From Sphingomonas sp. Leaf67 (lineage in GTDB: Bacteria > Pseudomonadota > Alphaproteobacteria > Sphingomonadales > Sphingomonadaceae): a DNA stretch of 64,000 nucleotides. Shown piece by piece: positions 1 through 8,503 of the stretch; position 1 is the first letter of the stretch, and the number at the start of each line of letters is the position of its first letter. The notes beneath the pieces were generated by a model, which was not told the DNA's origin, did not search any database, and saw only the letters and a program-made list of their open reading frames with translations. The DNA lies in contig NZ_LMLP01000001.1 of the NCBI RefSeq assembly GCF_001421965.1, positions 1,048,711 to 1,112,710 of the forward strand, in the 5' to 3' direction. The translations under genes were made by a program, and so were the position numbers.

Positions 1-651
1 CTTCCCGCCGGCCGGATGGACCGGCAATCGGCGCTGCATTTCGGCGTCGGCCTCGCCATCTTTTCGGTCGTGCTGATGGGGCTGGCGGTGAACTTCGCTT
101 CCGCCGCGATCCTGACCGTGTCGATCCTGTTCTACGTGCTGGTCTATACCGTGTGGCTCAAACGCCGGACGCCGCAGAACATCGTGATCGGCGGGGCGGC
201 GGGCGCGTTTCCGCCGCTGATCGGCTGGGCGGCGGCGACCGGCGACGTCGCGCTGCTGCCGTTCCTGCTGTTCAGCCTCGTCTTCCTCTGGACGCCGCCG
301 CATTTCTGGGCGCTCGCGCTGTTCGTGAAGACCGATTACGCCAATGCCGGCGTGCCGATGCTGCCGGTGGTGGCGGGCGAGCGGACGACGCGGACCCAGA
401 TCGGGCTGTACACCATTCCGATGGCGGCGGTCGCGGTCGCACCGTGGCCGCTGGGGCTGACCGGCGCGATCTACGGCATCGCCGCCTGCCTGCTGACCGC
501 GACCTTCGGGTTGCTGGCGGTGCAGGTCGCGCTGCGTTCGACCCAGCAGGACGACAGGATGAAGCCCGAAAAGCGGCTGTTCGCCTTCTCGATCCTGTAT
601 CTTTTCGCGATGTTCGGCGCGCTGGTCGCCGACCGGTGGATGTTGACATGA
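1..651 (+). CDS. ctaB: Protoheme IX farnesyltransferase (heme O synthase), C-terminal part
   Basis: This integral membrane prenyltransferase converts heme B to heme O for the haem-copper oxidase. The reading frame is already open at base 1, so the N-terminus and the first aspartate-rich motif lie outside the window. About 216 residues are visible. They include the family segment '[22 protein letters not shown]' region near the start, the '[11 protein letters not shown]' motif and a series of hydrophobic helices. The stop codon overlaps the ATG of the next gene (ATGA), so the two are translationally coupled. Cytochrome oxidase assembly genes follow, which fits the usual alphaproteobacterial order. 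Confidence 0.95.
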   Translation, partial: LPAGRMDRQSALHFGVGLAIFSVVLMGLAVNFASAAILTVSILFYVLVYTVWLKRRTPQNIVIGGAAGAFPPLIGWAAATGDVALLPFLLFSLVFLWTPPHFWALALFVKTDYANAGVPMLPVVAGERTTRTQIGLYTIPMAAVAVAPWPLGLTGAIYGIAACLLTATFGLLAVQVALRSTQQDDRMKPEKRLFAFSILYLFAMFGALVADRWMLT

Positions 652-782
652 GCGAACACGACGACCGCATCCGCGCCCGGCAGCGCGAACGGGCCAAGGT
701 GATGGCGTGGCTGCTCGGCGCGTTCGTCGTGCTGCTGTTCGCGATCACCATCGTCAAGATTCAGGCGGGGCTGGGCGCGTGA
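648..782 (+). CDS. 44-residue single-span membrane peptide in the cox assembly operon (CoxF-like position)
   Basis: This tiny gene lies between ctaB and ctaG. It starts at an ATG overlapping the ctaB stop and ends in a TGA overlapping the GTG of ctaG. The product has a charged, arginine-rich N-terminus (about 20 residues) followed by one hydrophobic helix (about residues 21-38). Small one-helix proteins are commonly found at this position in alphaproteobacterial cox operons. The function is unknown. The double overlap and position strongly support it being a real gene and an accessory to oxidase assembly, but the role is inferred from context only. Confidence 0.8.
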   Translation: MSEHDDRIRARQRERAKVMAWLLGAFVVLLFAITIVKIQAGLGA

Positions 783-1312
783 CCCGCAACCTGCGCGTGG
801 CGTTGCTGGCGGTGGCGGGCGTGGTCGGAATGACCGGCGTCGGTTTCGCCAGCGTGCCGCTGTACCGCATGTTCTGTCAGGCGACCGGCTTCAACGGCAC
901 GACCCAGCGTGGGCAGGTGGCCCCCGGCGGCATCGGCGACAAGGTCGTGGTGCGGTTCGACACCAATACCAATCCGGCGCTGGGATGGGAGTTCAAGCCC
1001 GAACGCGCGTCGGAAACCGTCGATATCGGCGCACGCGACATGGCGTTCTTCACCGCGAAGAACGTGTCGGGTCGCCCGGTCACCGGCACCGCCACCTTCA
1101 ACGTGACGCCGAGCCAGGCGGGCAAATATTTCACGAAGATCCAGTGCTTCTGCTTCACGCAGCAGACGCTGCAACCGGGCGAGAAGGTGCGCATGCCGGT
1201 GATCTTCTTCGTCGATCCCAAGATCCATGACGATCCGGACGCGAAGGACATTCGCGCAATCACCCTCTCCTACACATTTTACCCGGTGGATTCGGGCGCG
1301 ACGACCAGCTAG
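779..1312 (+). CDS. ctaG: Cytochrome c oxidase assembly protein CtaG/Cox11
   Basis: This protein delivers copper to the CuB site of cytochrome c oxidase subunit I. The 177-residue product has an N-terminal membrane anchor (about residues 5-25), the 'PLYRMFCQATGF' motif just after it, and the conserved copper-binding 'CFCF' motif near residue 123, with the rest forming the periplasmic domain. The GTG start at 779 overlaps the previous stop. Length and order match the Cox11 family. It is followed after about 50 bp by subunit III. Confidence 0.95.
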   Translation: MTRNLRVALLAVAGVVGMTGVGFASVPLYRMFCQATGFNGTTQRGQVAPGGIGDKVVVRFDTNTNPALGWEFKPERASETVDIGARDMAFFTAKNVSGRPVTGTATFNVTPSQAGKYFTKIQCFCFTQQTLQPGEKVRMPVIFFVDPKIHDDPDAKDIRAITLSYTFYPVDSGATTS

Positions 1313-1361
1313 GATCACGCGCAAACACGCTCCGCAAAAGGCGCGAACAGCTTAGGGACGG

Positions 1362-2279
1362 ATGATGGCAGGCGCGAAGAACCACGATTTTCACATCCTG
1401 CCCCCCAGCATCTGGCCGCTTGCCAGTTCGATGGCCGCCTTCATGATGGCGGCGGGCGGCGTGATGTATCTCAACGAAGCGGCGCTCGGCGGATTCGTGT
1501 TCGGTGCCGGCCTGATCGCAACCCTGTCCTGCATGGGCTTCTGGTGGGCCGACGTGATCCGCGAAGCGAAGGCGGGCGACCATACGCCGGTGGTGCAGCT
1601 GCACCTGCGCTACGGCATGATCCTGTTCATCGCGTCCGAAGTGATGTTCTTCGTCGGCTGGTTCTGGTCGTGGTTCGACTTCTCGCTCTTCCCCGCCGCG
1701 GTCCAGTATAATCACGAAGACGGCGTCTCGCTGATCGAGGCGGGCAATACCGCCGTCGTCGCGCAATGGCCGCCGGCGGGCCTCGAAGTGCTCAACGCCT
1801 TCGAACTGCCGCTGCTCAACACCTTCATCCTGCTGCTGTCGGGCACCACCGTGACGTGGGCGCATCACGCGCTGATCCACAACCAGCGCGGTGGCGCGAT
1901 GAAGGGGCTGTGGGGCGCGATCGGCGTGGGTGAGAATGACGGCGTGAAGAAGGGGCTGTGGCTGACCGTCCTGCTCGGCGCGCTGTTCTCGTGCATCCAG
2001 GCCTATGAATATGTCCATGCGCCGATGCCGTTCAAAGGGCTGAACTATGGCGCGGCCTTCTACATGGCGACCGGGTTCCACGGCTTCCACGTGCTGGTCG
2101 GCACCATCTTCCTCGCCGTCAACCTGATCCGTGCCTACAAGGGCGACTTCACCCCGAAGCAGCATTTCGGGTTCGAAGCGGCGGCGTGGTATTGGCACTT
2201 CGTCGACGTGGTGTGGCTGTTCCTGTTCGTCGTCATCTATGTCTGGGGCGGCTGGGGCGCGCCGATCCACGGCGGCTGA
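1362..2279 (+). CDS. ctaE: Cytochrome c oxidase subunit III
   Basis: This is subunit III of the aa3-type terminal oxidase, a seven-helix membrane protein that stabilises proton uptake into subunit I. Visible family features are the 'PPSIWPL' N-terminus, the 'SEVMFFVGWFWSWF' helix with its conserved glutamate, 'TTVTWAHHA', and the C-terminal 'WHFVDVVWLFLF' motif with histidine. Two ATGs stand in tandem (1362 and 1365), so the exact start is one codon uncertain. The stop overlaps the next ATG (ATGA-type coupling). Confidence 0.96.
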   Translation: MMAGAKNHDFHILPPSIWPLASSMAAFMMAAGGVMYLNEAALGGFVFGAGLIATLSCMGFWWADVIREAKAGDHTPVVQLHLRYGMILFIASEVMFFVGWFWSWFDFSLFPAAVQYNHEDGVSLIEAGNTAVVAQWPPAGLEVLNAFELPLLNTFILLLSGTTVTWAHHALIHNQRGGAMKGLWGAIGVGENDGVKKGLWLTVLLGALFSCIQAYEYVHAPMPFKGLNYGAAFYMATGFHGFHVLVGTIFLAVNLIRAYKGDFTPKQHFGFEAAAWYWHFVDVVWLFLFVVIYVWGGWGAPIHGG

Positions 2280-2662
2280 TGCCCGGACAACCGGGCGCGG
2301 GTGCCCCTGCGCCCTTCGACTGCGGCGTGCGCGGCCTGTGTCCACGTTGCGCCGCGCCGACCCTGTTCCGCAGTCCCGTCGCCTTCGCCGGTCGCTGTTC
2401 GGTCTGCGGCCTCGATTTCGACGCGTTCAACGTCGGTGACGGCCCGGCGGCGTTCCTGACCCTCGGCATCGGCACGATCATCACCGTCCTCGCCATCTGG
2501 CTCGAACTCGCCGCGGGGCCGCCATGGTGGGTGCATGTGCTGCTGTGGGTGCCGCTGACCATCCTCGGCGTGGTCGGCAGCCTGCGCATTGCCAAGGGCA
2601 TGTTAATCGCGCTCGAATATCGGCGCGGCGCTGGCGAAGGCCGGATCGACCCGCGCCCATGA
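2279..2662 (+). CDS. DUF983 family membrane protein
   Basis: This 127-residue protein has two CxxC pairs near its N-terminus (CPRC and CSVC, about residues 21-42), followed by two hydrophobic helices. That is the standard DUF983 layout, a family often encoded in cytochrome oxidase operons. It is coupled on both sides: its ATG overlaps the subunit III stop and its stop overlaps the SURF1 start. The cysteine pairs suggest metal binding, but no reaction is established. A role in oxidase biogenesis is inferred from position. Confidence 0.85.
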   Translation: MPGQPGAGAPAPFDCGVRGLCPRCAAPTLFRSPVAFAGRCSVCGLDFDAFNVGDGPAAFLTLGIGTIITVLAIWLELAAGPPWWVHVLLWVPLTILGVVGSLRIAKGMLIALEYRRGAGEGRIDPRP

Positions 2663-3267
2663 AACGCCTGCCGATCCTTTCCACGTTGATCGTGCTGCTG
2701 GCGGTCGCGGCGATGGTCGCGCTCGGGCTGTGGCAGTTGCAGCGCCGCGCCGAAAAGGCGGCGCTGATCGCCCATGCCAGCGCCAATCTCGACCGGCTGG
2801 TGCAACCCTTGCCGGCACGGATCACCGACGATTTGTTGTTCGCGCGCGTGACCGCCACCTGTGCGCGGGTCGGCGACTGGACGATGGGTGCCGGCCGCGC
2901 GGTCGATGACAGCTCGGGCTATCGCCATATCGCAACCTGCACCGGTCCGACCGGTCAGGTGTTCCGCGTCGACCTCGGCGTTGCCGCCGATCCGAAGCTG
3001 CGTCCTTTATGGTCCGGTGGCGCGGTGGCCGGCACGCTCAGCCACGCACCGGGCGGGCCGACGCTGCTCGACCGGATGACCGGCCGCGCCGCGCCCCCGG
3101 CGCCGATGATCGTGTCGGACACGCCCGCCCCCGGGCTGAAGGCCAGCCGCCGTCCCGATCCCGCCAGCCTGCCCGACAACCACCTCGCTTATGCGATCCA
3201 GTGGTTCGCCTTCGCCTTGGCCGCGGTCATCATATACTTGCTGGCACTTCGCCGTCGCAGCCGCTAA
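2659..3267 (+). CDS. SURF1-family cytochrome oxidase biogenesis protein
   Basis: SURF1 proteins assist haem a insertion into subunit I. The 202-residue product has the family's two membrane helices, one at the N-terminus ending in 'GLWQLQRR' and one at the C-terminus (about residues 172-195) preceded by 'NHLAYAIQWFAFA', which is the SURF1 hallmark. The loop between them is periplasmic. The ATG overlaps the DUF983 stop by four bases. The gene closes the oxidase assembly operon. Confidence 0.92.
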   Translation: MKRLPILSTLIVLLAVAAMVALGLWQLQRRAEKAALIAHASANLDRLVQPLPARITDDLLFARVTATCARVGDWTMGAGRAVDDSSGYRHIATCTGPTGQVFRVDLGVAADPKLRPLWSGGAVAGTLSHAPGGPTLLDRMTGRAAPPAPMIVSDTPAPGLKASRRPDPASLPDNHLAYAIQWFAFALAAVIIYLLALRRRSR

Positions 3268-3278
3268 CCGCACAGCCC

Positions 3279-4673
3279 ATGCGGTATGTCAGCACCAGGG
3301 GCCATGCGCCCGACCTCGACTTCGCCGGCGCGACGCTGGCCGGTTTGGCCAGCGACGGCGGCCTGTATTTGCCCGATGCCTGGCCGACGCTGACCCATGA
3401 AGCGATCGCCGCGCTGGCGGGCCTGAGCTATGCCGAGACCGCGGCGAAGGTGATGGCGCCGTTCGTCGGCGATGCGATGTCGGAATCCGAACTGCTTGCG
3501 CTGTGCGAAACCGCCTATGGCCGGTTCAGCCACAAGGCGGTGACCCCACTGGTACAGATCGACCATGACCAGTGGTTGCTCGAACTGTTCCACGGGCCGA
3601 CGCTGGCGTTCAAGGACGTCGCGCTGCAATTGCTCGGGCTGTTCTTCGAACGCTTCCTGACCGGCACGACCGATCCCCTGACGATCATCGGCGCGACCAG
3701 CGGCGATACCGGATCGGCGGCGATCGATGCGGTCGCCGGGCGCGCGCATATCGACATCTTCATGCTGCACCCCGCCGGTCGCGTGTCCGACGTGCAGCGG
3801 CGGCAGATGACGACCGTGCTGTCGCCCAACGTCCACAACATCGCGATCGAGGGCGATTTCGACACCGCGCAGGCGCTGGTCAAGGCGATGTTCAACGACC
3901 CCGGCTTCTCGGGTCGCTTCCGCCTGTCGGCGGTGAACTCGATCAACTGGGCGCGGTTGATGGCGCAGGTCGTCTATTATTTCTACGCCGCCGTGCGGCT
4001 GGGCGGCCCGGACAAGGCGATCGCCTTCTCGGTCCCGACCGGCAATTTCGGCGACGTGTTCGCCGGATTCGTCGCGGCGCAGATGGGGCTGCCGATCGCC
4101 AAGCTGATCGTCGCCACCAACGTCAACGACATCCTCCACCGCGCACTGACCAACGGCGACTATTCCAGCGCAGAGGTCACGCCGACCGCGACGCCGTCGA
4201 TGGATATCCAGGTCAGCTCGAATTTCGAACGGTTGCTCTACGATCTGGGCGAGCGTGACGGCGTAGCGCTGGGCGAGCAGATGCGCGGGTTCGAATCGAG
4301 CCGTGCGATGCGGCTGACCAATGCGCAGCAACAGGGTGCGGCATCGCTGTTCCAGAGCGCGCGCGTCGATGGCGAGGGCATGGCGCGGGCGATGCGCTGG
4401 GCACGCGATCATGCCGCGCAGATCATCGACCCGCACACCGCCATCGCGCTTGCCGCCGCGCTCGACAGCGGCGTCGACGCGCCGATGGTGACGCTGGCGA
4501 CCGCACACCCGGCCAAATTCCCCGACGCGGTCGAACGCGCGATCGGCACCCGCGCAGCCCTGCCGCCGCGCGTCGGCGACCTGTTCGATCGCGAGGAACG
4601 CTATGTCACCCTGCCCGCGACGTTCGAGGCGGTAACCAGCTGGATCGCCGAACGGGCGACGCCCCGCGCATAA
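3279..4673 (+). CDS. thrC: Threonine synthase
   Basis: This PLP enzyme converts O-phosphohomoserine to threonine. The 464-residue product has the N-terminal 'STRG' segment, the PLP-binding lysine in 'TLAFKD' (about K112) and the phosphate-binding 'SGDTGSAA' loop (about 141-148). The ATG at 3279 is 11 bases after the SURF1 stop, and its own stop shares bases with the next start (TAATG). The thrC-after-cox order is common in sphingomonads, from general knowledge. Confidence 0.96.
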   Translation: MRYVSTRGHAPDLDFAGATLAGLASDGGLYLPDAWPTLTHEAIAALAGLSYAETAAKVMAPFVGDAMSESELLALCETAYGRFSHKAVTPLVQIDHDQWLLELFHGPTLAFKDVALQLLGLFFERFLTGTTDPLTIIGATSGDTGSAAIDAVAGRAHIDIFMLHPAGRVSDVQRRQMTTVLSPNVHNIAIEGDFDTAQALVKAMFNDPGFSGRFRLSAVNSINWARLMAQVVYYFYAAVRLGGPDKAIAFSVPTGNFGDVFAGFVAAQMGLPIAKLIVATNVNDILHRALTNGDYSSAEVTPTATPSMDIQVSSNFERLLYDLGERDGVALGEQMRGFESSRAMRLTNAQQQGAASLFQSARVDGEGMARAMRWARDHAAQIIDPHTAIALAAALDSGVDAPMVTLATAHPAKFPDAVERAIGTRAALPPRVGDLFDREERYVTLPATFEAVTSWIAERATPRA

Positions 4674-5542
4674 TGGACCCGATCGCACTTATCGGCGAAC
4701 CATGGGGTGATTACGGGCTGATCGACTGCGGCCATGGTCGCAAGCTCGAACGCTATGGCCCGTTCCGCTTCATCCGGCCCGAACCGCAGGCGATGTGGGC
4801 ACCGGCGCTGGCCGATTGGGACGCGCATGGCGAATTCGTGCCCGGTTCGGACGAGGATGGCGGTGGCCGCTGGCAGTTCCTCAAACAACCCCCGCGCGAC
4901 TGGCCGCTGACATGGCGCGAGGTGCGCTTTTCGGCGAGCAACACGCCGTTCCGCCATCTCGGCTTCTTCCCCGACATGGCCCCGGTCTGGGACTGGATGC
5001 GCGGGCAGCTGGACGGGGCGAACGATCCCGAATGTCTCAACCTGTTCGGCTATACCGGCGTCGGATCGCTGGCGCTGGCGGCGGCCGGCGCGCGCGTCGT
5101 CCATGTCGATGCGTCGAAGAAATCGGTCGAACAGGCGCGCGCCAATGCCGCGCTGTCGGAGATGACCGACAAGCCGGTCCGCTGGCTGGTCGAGGATGCC
5201 GCGAAGTTCGTCGCGCGCGAGGTGCGGCGCGGACGGCGCTATGACGGCATCATCCTCGATCCGCCCAAATGGGGACGCGGCCCGAATGGCGAGGTGTGGA
5301 AGCTCGAGGAGCATCTGCCCGCGATGATCGCCGAATGCCGCCAATTGCTCGACAGCGAGTCGCGGTTCCTGTTCCTCACCGTCTATGCCGTGCGGATGTC
5401 GGCGCTGGCGATCGGCGAACTGCTGCGCCAGTCGCTCGGCGATCTGGGCGGGCGGGTCGAATGCGGCGAGCTGGGCGTGCGCGAGGAAACGCGCGGGCTG
5501 ACCCTGCCGACTGCCATTTTCGCACGGTGGCGCAGAGACTAA
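4673..5542 (+). CDS. Class I SAM-dependent methyltransferase, RlmI/RlmK-like
   Basis: The 289-residue protein has the SAM-binding motif 'LNLFGYTGVGSLALAAAGA' beginning near residue 122, the acidic 'VDASKKSVEQA' segment, and the catalytic-type 'LDPPKWGRG' near 195. This combination belongs to the RlmI/RlmK family of 23S rRNA cytosine/guanine methyltransferases. No PUA domain is visible at the N-terminus, so it corresponds to the shorter forms. The RNA target cannot be assigned from sequence alone. It is coupled to thrC by overlapping stop and start. Confidence 0.85.
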   Translation: MDPIALIGEPWGDYGLIDCGHGRKLERYGPFRFIRPEPQAMWAPALADWDAHGEFVPGSDEDGGGRWQFLKQPPRDWPLTWREVRFSASNTPFRHLGFFPDMAPVWDWMRGQLDGANDPECLNLFGYTGVGSLALAAAGARVVHVDASKKSVEQARANAALSEMTDKPVRWLVEDAAKFVAREVRRGRRYDGIILDPPKWGRGPNGEVWKLEEHLPAMIAECRQLLDSESRFLFLTVYAVRMSALAIGELLRQSLGDLGGRVECGELGVREETRGLTLPTAIFARWRRD

Positions 5543-5544
5543 CT

Positions 5545-5570
5545 CCTCCCCGGCACGGGGGGGGATTTTT
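5545..5570. terminator. Hairpin plus T-run between convergent genes
   Basis: A short C-rich/G-rich inverted repeat around GGCA is followed by ATTTTT on the plus strand. It lies between the methyltransferase (plus) and ccmB (minus), which converge here. This fits an intrinsic terminator for the methyltransferase end of the operon. Confidence 0.6.
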
Positions 5571-6204
5571 ACGTCCGCCCGATCCGCATCGCCGCGCCCG
5601 CCACCACCGGGCCGCCCGCGCACAGCAACAGGCTGGTCGCCGCCAGCAGCTTCATCGCCCCCGCGCCACCCTCCAGCCCGCCCGCACCAAAGATCACGAT
5701 CGGCAACGCCAGCGGCAGCATCACCAGCCCCGCCACCGCGCCCCCGCCACGCAGCCCGGCGACCAGCGCGGCCGTAGCGACGCTCAACGCCGCCAGCCCC
5801 GGCGTCCCGATCAGCAACCCGGCCTCCAGCATCACCAGCGTGCGGCCATCGATCCCCAGCAGCGCCGCCGACAGGGCTGCCGCCAGCATCACCGCCGGCG
5901 CAAAGCCCAGCCAGTGCCCGATGGTCTTGGCCAGCGCGATGCCGCTGTCGCTCCACCCGCGCACGACCAGTTGATCGACCACCCCGCTGTCGACATCGGG
6001 CGCGACCAGCCGCTCGATCGGCAGCAACGCCGCCAGCAGCGCCGCCGCCCACGCCACCCCGCCGCCGATCCGCGCCAGCAGCGCCGCGTCCGGCCCGATC
6101 GCGAACGGAAACAGCGTCGCGACCAGCAGGAAGAAGGCGACCGGCAACAGCAGCCCGCCCCCGCTCCACGCAATCCGCAATTCACGGACGATCAGCGCGA
6201 TCAC
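5569..6204 (-). CDS. ccmB: Haem exporter protein CcmB (cytochrome c biogenesis ABC permease)
   Basis: The 211-residue product is almost wholly hydrophobic, with about six membrane helices. It opens with the CcmB-type N-terminus ('RELRIAWSGG') and carries the 'GVVDQLVVRGWS' segment seen in CcmB. CcmB forms the membrane part of the CcmAB transporter that drives haem release from CcmE in System I cytochrome c maturation. The start overlaps ccmA by four bases, so the two are one operon. ccmC and ccmE are not adjacent. Confidence 0.9.
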   Translation of the reverse strand: MIALIVRELRIAWSGGGLLLPVAFFLLVATLFPFAIGPDAALLARIGGGVAWAAALLAALLPIERLVAPDVDSGVVDQLVVRGWSDSGIALAKTIGHWLGFAPAVMLAAALSAALLGIDGRTLVMLEAGLLIGTPGLAALSVATAALVAGLRGGGAVAGLVMLPLALPIVIFGAGGLEGGAGAMKLLAATSLLLCAGGPVVAGAAMRIGRT

Positions 6205-6767
6205 AGCGTCACCACGACGGCACCCGGCAACGCCACCGGCACATGGCTGGCCACCAGCACCGCGCCGCCGTCCGCTCTTCGCGCCGCGATCGCCGCCTCC
6301 AGCCGTTCGAGCGATGCCGCGTCCAATCCGTTGGCCGGTTCGTCGAGCAACCAGATCGGCGCCCCGCTGGCAATCACCCGCGCGATCGCCGCGCGCCGCC
6401 GTTGCCCGGTCGACAGCATCCGCACCGGCACCTCCGCCAACGCCCCGATCCCCATCGCCGCCAGCGCCGCCGTCACCCCATCCCGCGCCCCGTCCAGCCC
6501 GGCCCAGAAGCCGAGCGCCTTGGCCAGCGGCACTTGCGGGTCGAGCGCCGCCGCCTCCCCCAGCAACGCCACCGCCCCGCCGCGCGTGACGTCACCCTCG
6601 GTCGGCGGCAACAGCCCGGCGGCGGTCCGCACCAGCGTCGACTTGCCGACCCCGTTCGGCCCCTGCACCAGCAGCGCGCCGCCTGCGCCCAGATCGAACG
6701 ACAGGTCGGCGAACAGCACCCGCTGTCCCCGCGCCCCGCTGACCCGGTCAAACGCCAACAGGCTCAA
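6201..6767 (-). CDS. ccmA: Cytochrome c biogenesis ATP-binding export protein CcmA
   Basis: This is the ABC ATPase subunit of the CcmAB haem-handling complex. The 188-residue product has Walker A 'GPNGVGKST' (about 36-44), the signature 'LSTGQRRR' (about 118-125) and Walker B 'WLLDEP' (about 139-144), followed by a switch histidine 'ASH'. The length is typical for CcmA. Its start overlaps the stop of the upstream zincin gene and its stop overlaps ccmB, so the three form one transcription unit. Confidence 0.93.
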   Translation of the reverse strand: MSLLAFDRVSGARGQRVLFADLSFDLGAGGALLVQGPNGVGKSTLVRTAAGLLPPTEGDVTRGGAVALLGEAAALDPQVPLAKALGFWAGLDGARDGVTAALAAMGIGALAEVPVRMLSTGQRRRAAIARVIASGAPIWLLDEPANGLDAASLERLEAAIAARRADGGAVLVASHVPVALPGAVVVTL

Positions 6768-7159
6768 TCCGCATCTTCCAGCGCATGCATGTCGTCGTCG
6801 GACAGGCCGAAATGATGGCCGACCTCATGCACCACGACATGCCGGATCAGGTCGCGCAGATCGACGCCGGTCTCGCACCATTCGGCGAGTAGCGGCTGGC
6901 GATACAGATGGATGCGATCGGGCAGGCGCATCCCGTCGAACATCGATTTTTCGCCGATCGGGCTACCATGATACAGGCCGGTCAGCTCGTACGGCTCCAT
7001 CTCCATCGCCGCCAGCGTCTCCTCGTCGGCAAATTCCTCGACCAGCAGGACGATGTCGGACAGATGGCCGGCGAACGGTTCGGGAATGCGCGCCAGCGCG
7101 GCACGCGCCAACGCTTCCATCTCGGCGGCACTCGGGGCGGTTCGCGCTTGATCGGACAT
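6764..7159 (-). CDS. Zincin-like metallopeptidase family protein (PF06262 type)
   Basis: The 131-residue protein carries an HEVGHH zinc-binding motif at about residues 111-116 with a trailing acidic segment, matching the small 'possible zinc metallopeptidase' family (PF06262). An earlier in-frame start exists at 7189, but the ATG at 7159 gives the usual family N-terminus and is preferred. It overlaps ccmA by four bases. A link to cytochrome c maturation is suggested only by the operon, and the substrate is unknown. Confidence 0.8.
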   Translation of the reverse strand: MSDQARTAPSAAEMEALARAALARIPEPFAGHLSDIVLLVEEFADEETLAAMEMEPYELTGLYHGSPIGEKSMFDGMRLPDRIHLYRQPLLAEWCETGVDLRDLIRHVVVHEVGHHFGLSDDDMHALEDAD

Positions 7160-7206
7160 GGTCCACGCAATAGGCCTTGCCGCCACCACGAGACAAGGGA
7201 GCGACG

Positions 7207-7494
7207 ATGGAACCGCTGAGCCAAGCCGAACGCGCCGATGCGCTCGACGGCCTGCCCGACTGGGACCATGATGGCGGGCGGGACGCGATCGTGCGCAGCT
7301 TCACCTTCGACAATTTCAGCCAAGCGTTCGCGTTCATGACGCAGGTCGCGCTGCTGGCGGAAAAGGCCGACCATCACCCCGAATGGTCGAACGTCTATAA
7401 CCGCGTCGACATTCTGCTCACCACCCACGACGCGGGCGGGCTGTCGGACCGCGATATCGACATGGCGCAGGCGATCGACGCGCTGGTGGAATAG
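7207..7494 (+). CDS. phhB: 4a-hydroxytetrahydrobiopterin dehydratase (pterin carbinolamine dehydratase)
   Basis: This enzyme regenerates the pterin cofactor used by aromatic amino acid hydroxylases. The 95-residue protein has the DCoH/PhhB signature 'HHPEW' (about 56-60), then '[16 protein letters not shown]'. The ATG at 7207 has a good Shine-Dalgarno (GGGAG seven bases upstream). An earlier in-frame start at 7177 would overlap the divergent zincin gene and is less likely. No phenylalanine hydroxylase lies nearby. Confidence 0.92.
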   Translation: MEPLSQAERADALDGLPDWDHDGGRDAIVRSFTFDNFSQAFAFMTQVALLAEKADHHPEWSNVYNRVDILLTTHDAGGLSDRDIDMAQAIDALVE

Positions 7495-7503
7495 GCAGAT
7501 CGG

Positions 7504-7529
7504 CATTCCCGTGCAGGCGGGGATGACGG
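7504..7529. repeat. dRS3-like palindromic intergenic repeat
   Basis: The unit has the form ATTCCC-N8-GGGGAT followed by GACGG. It is the same class of short interspersed palindrome as the two units at 14436-14533, in the opposite orientation to the first of those. It lies between the converging phhB and SDR genes and could form a small hairpin. Confidence 0.65.
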
Positions 7530-7542
7530 AAATCGTGCGATA

Positions 7543-8304
7543 CTATCGCCGCCGCATCTGCTGCCGTAATTTCCCCGGCATCCACCGCGCGGCGAAGCGC
7601 ATCCGCCTCGCGGTCGGGCCGACGGGCGTGTGAACCGACCCGCCATGGACCGCGTCCCACGCTGCCTGCGCCACCACCTCTAGAGGCGTAAACTCCAGCC
7701 CCGCCGCGCGGACCTGCTGGCGGACATTATGGTTGCTCCCGGCCAGTGACGCGTCGAGCAGCGGCGTGTCGATGAACCCCGGCATCAGCGAGCGTACGCG
7801 GATGCCGTCCGCCGCCCATTCGCCGTCGAGGGCCTCGGTCAGCCCATGCACCCCGAACTTCGTCGCCGAATAGACCGCAGCGCCCGCCGTCCCGTAAATC
7901 CCCGCTGCCGACGCGGTGTTCAGCAGGCAGCCACCGCTCGCCTTCAGAAACGAATGCGCGGCATGGGCGCCGTGGATGACCCCGGTCAGGTTGACAGCGA
8001 TCGTCCGTTCGATCGCGGCGGGCGTCATCTCGGCAAAGACGCCGCCAGACGCGATGCCGGCGTTATTGAACAGCACGTCAATGCCGCCGTCCCCGGCAAA
8101 GCGGGCGAGCGGCGCATCCCATGCGGCACGGTCGGTCACATCGAACACGAACGTCGCCGCCCCACCGGGCAACAACGCCGCCGTCTCCGCCAGTCCCGCG
8201 GCATTGACGTCCGCCAGCCCGATCCGCCAGCCCCGGCCGGCGAACAACTGCGCCACCGCCCGCCCGATACCCGACCCGCCGCCGGTGATGAAGATCGCGT
8301 TCAT
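7543..8304 (-). CDS. Short-chain dehydrogenase/reductase (SDR)
   Basis: The 253-residue classical SDR has the NAD(P)-binding 'TGGGSGIG' (about 7-14), 'NNAG' (80-83) and the catalytic set Ser132, Tyr145, Lys149 in 'YSATK'. An aspartate ends the second strand ('LADVN'), which favours NAD(H) over NADP(H). The ATG at 8304 starts directly at the Rossmann strand. An earlier start at 8343 adds a weak leader and is not preferred. The substrate cannot be told from sequence. Confidence 0.88.
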   Translation of the reverse strand: MNAIFITGGGSGIGRAVAQLFAGRGWRIGLADVNAAGLAETAALLPGGAATFVFDVTDRAAWDAPLARFAGDGGIDVLFNNAGIASGGVFAEMTPAAIERTIAVNLTGVIHGAHAAHSFLKASGGCLLNTASAAGIYGTAGAAVYSATKFGVHGLTEALDGEWAADGIRVRSLMPGFIDTPLLDASLAGSNHNVRQQVRAAGLEFTPLEVVAQAAWDAVHGGSVHTPVGPTARRMRFAARWMPGKLRQQMRRR

Positions 8305-8388
8305 TTCCGCAGCATCGGACAGGAACGGCGACGATGCCAACATTTTTCAGGGTCGGTCTGGAAACGCGCGAAAAGAGCGAGTTTCAAG

Positions 8389-8470
8389 GCGGTACCGGCC
8401 CGCTCCCCCTTCCGACCACCCACAGGATACACTCGATGGGTGGACGGGAGGGGGAGCGGGCCGGTACCGC
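8389..8470. repeat. Large 34-bp-arm inverted repeat between two minus-strand genes
   Basis: Arms at 8389-8422 and 8437-8470 are complementary at 32 of 34 positions and enclose a 14-base loop. Both ends carry GGTACC. The structure lies between the SDR start and the Mfd-type helicase stop. No T-run follows, and such long near-perfect arms are more like a MITE-type or REP-type repeat than a plain terminator, although it could also stop transcription from the upstream gene. Confidence 0.85.
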
Positions 8471-8503
8471 AAAACGCGCAATCGCGCGTTTTCGAACCGG
8501 CTC

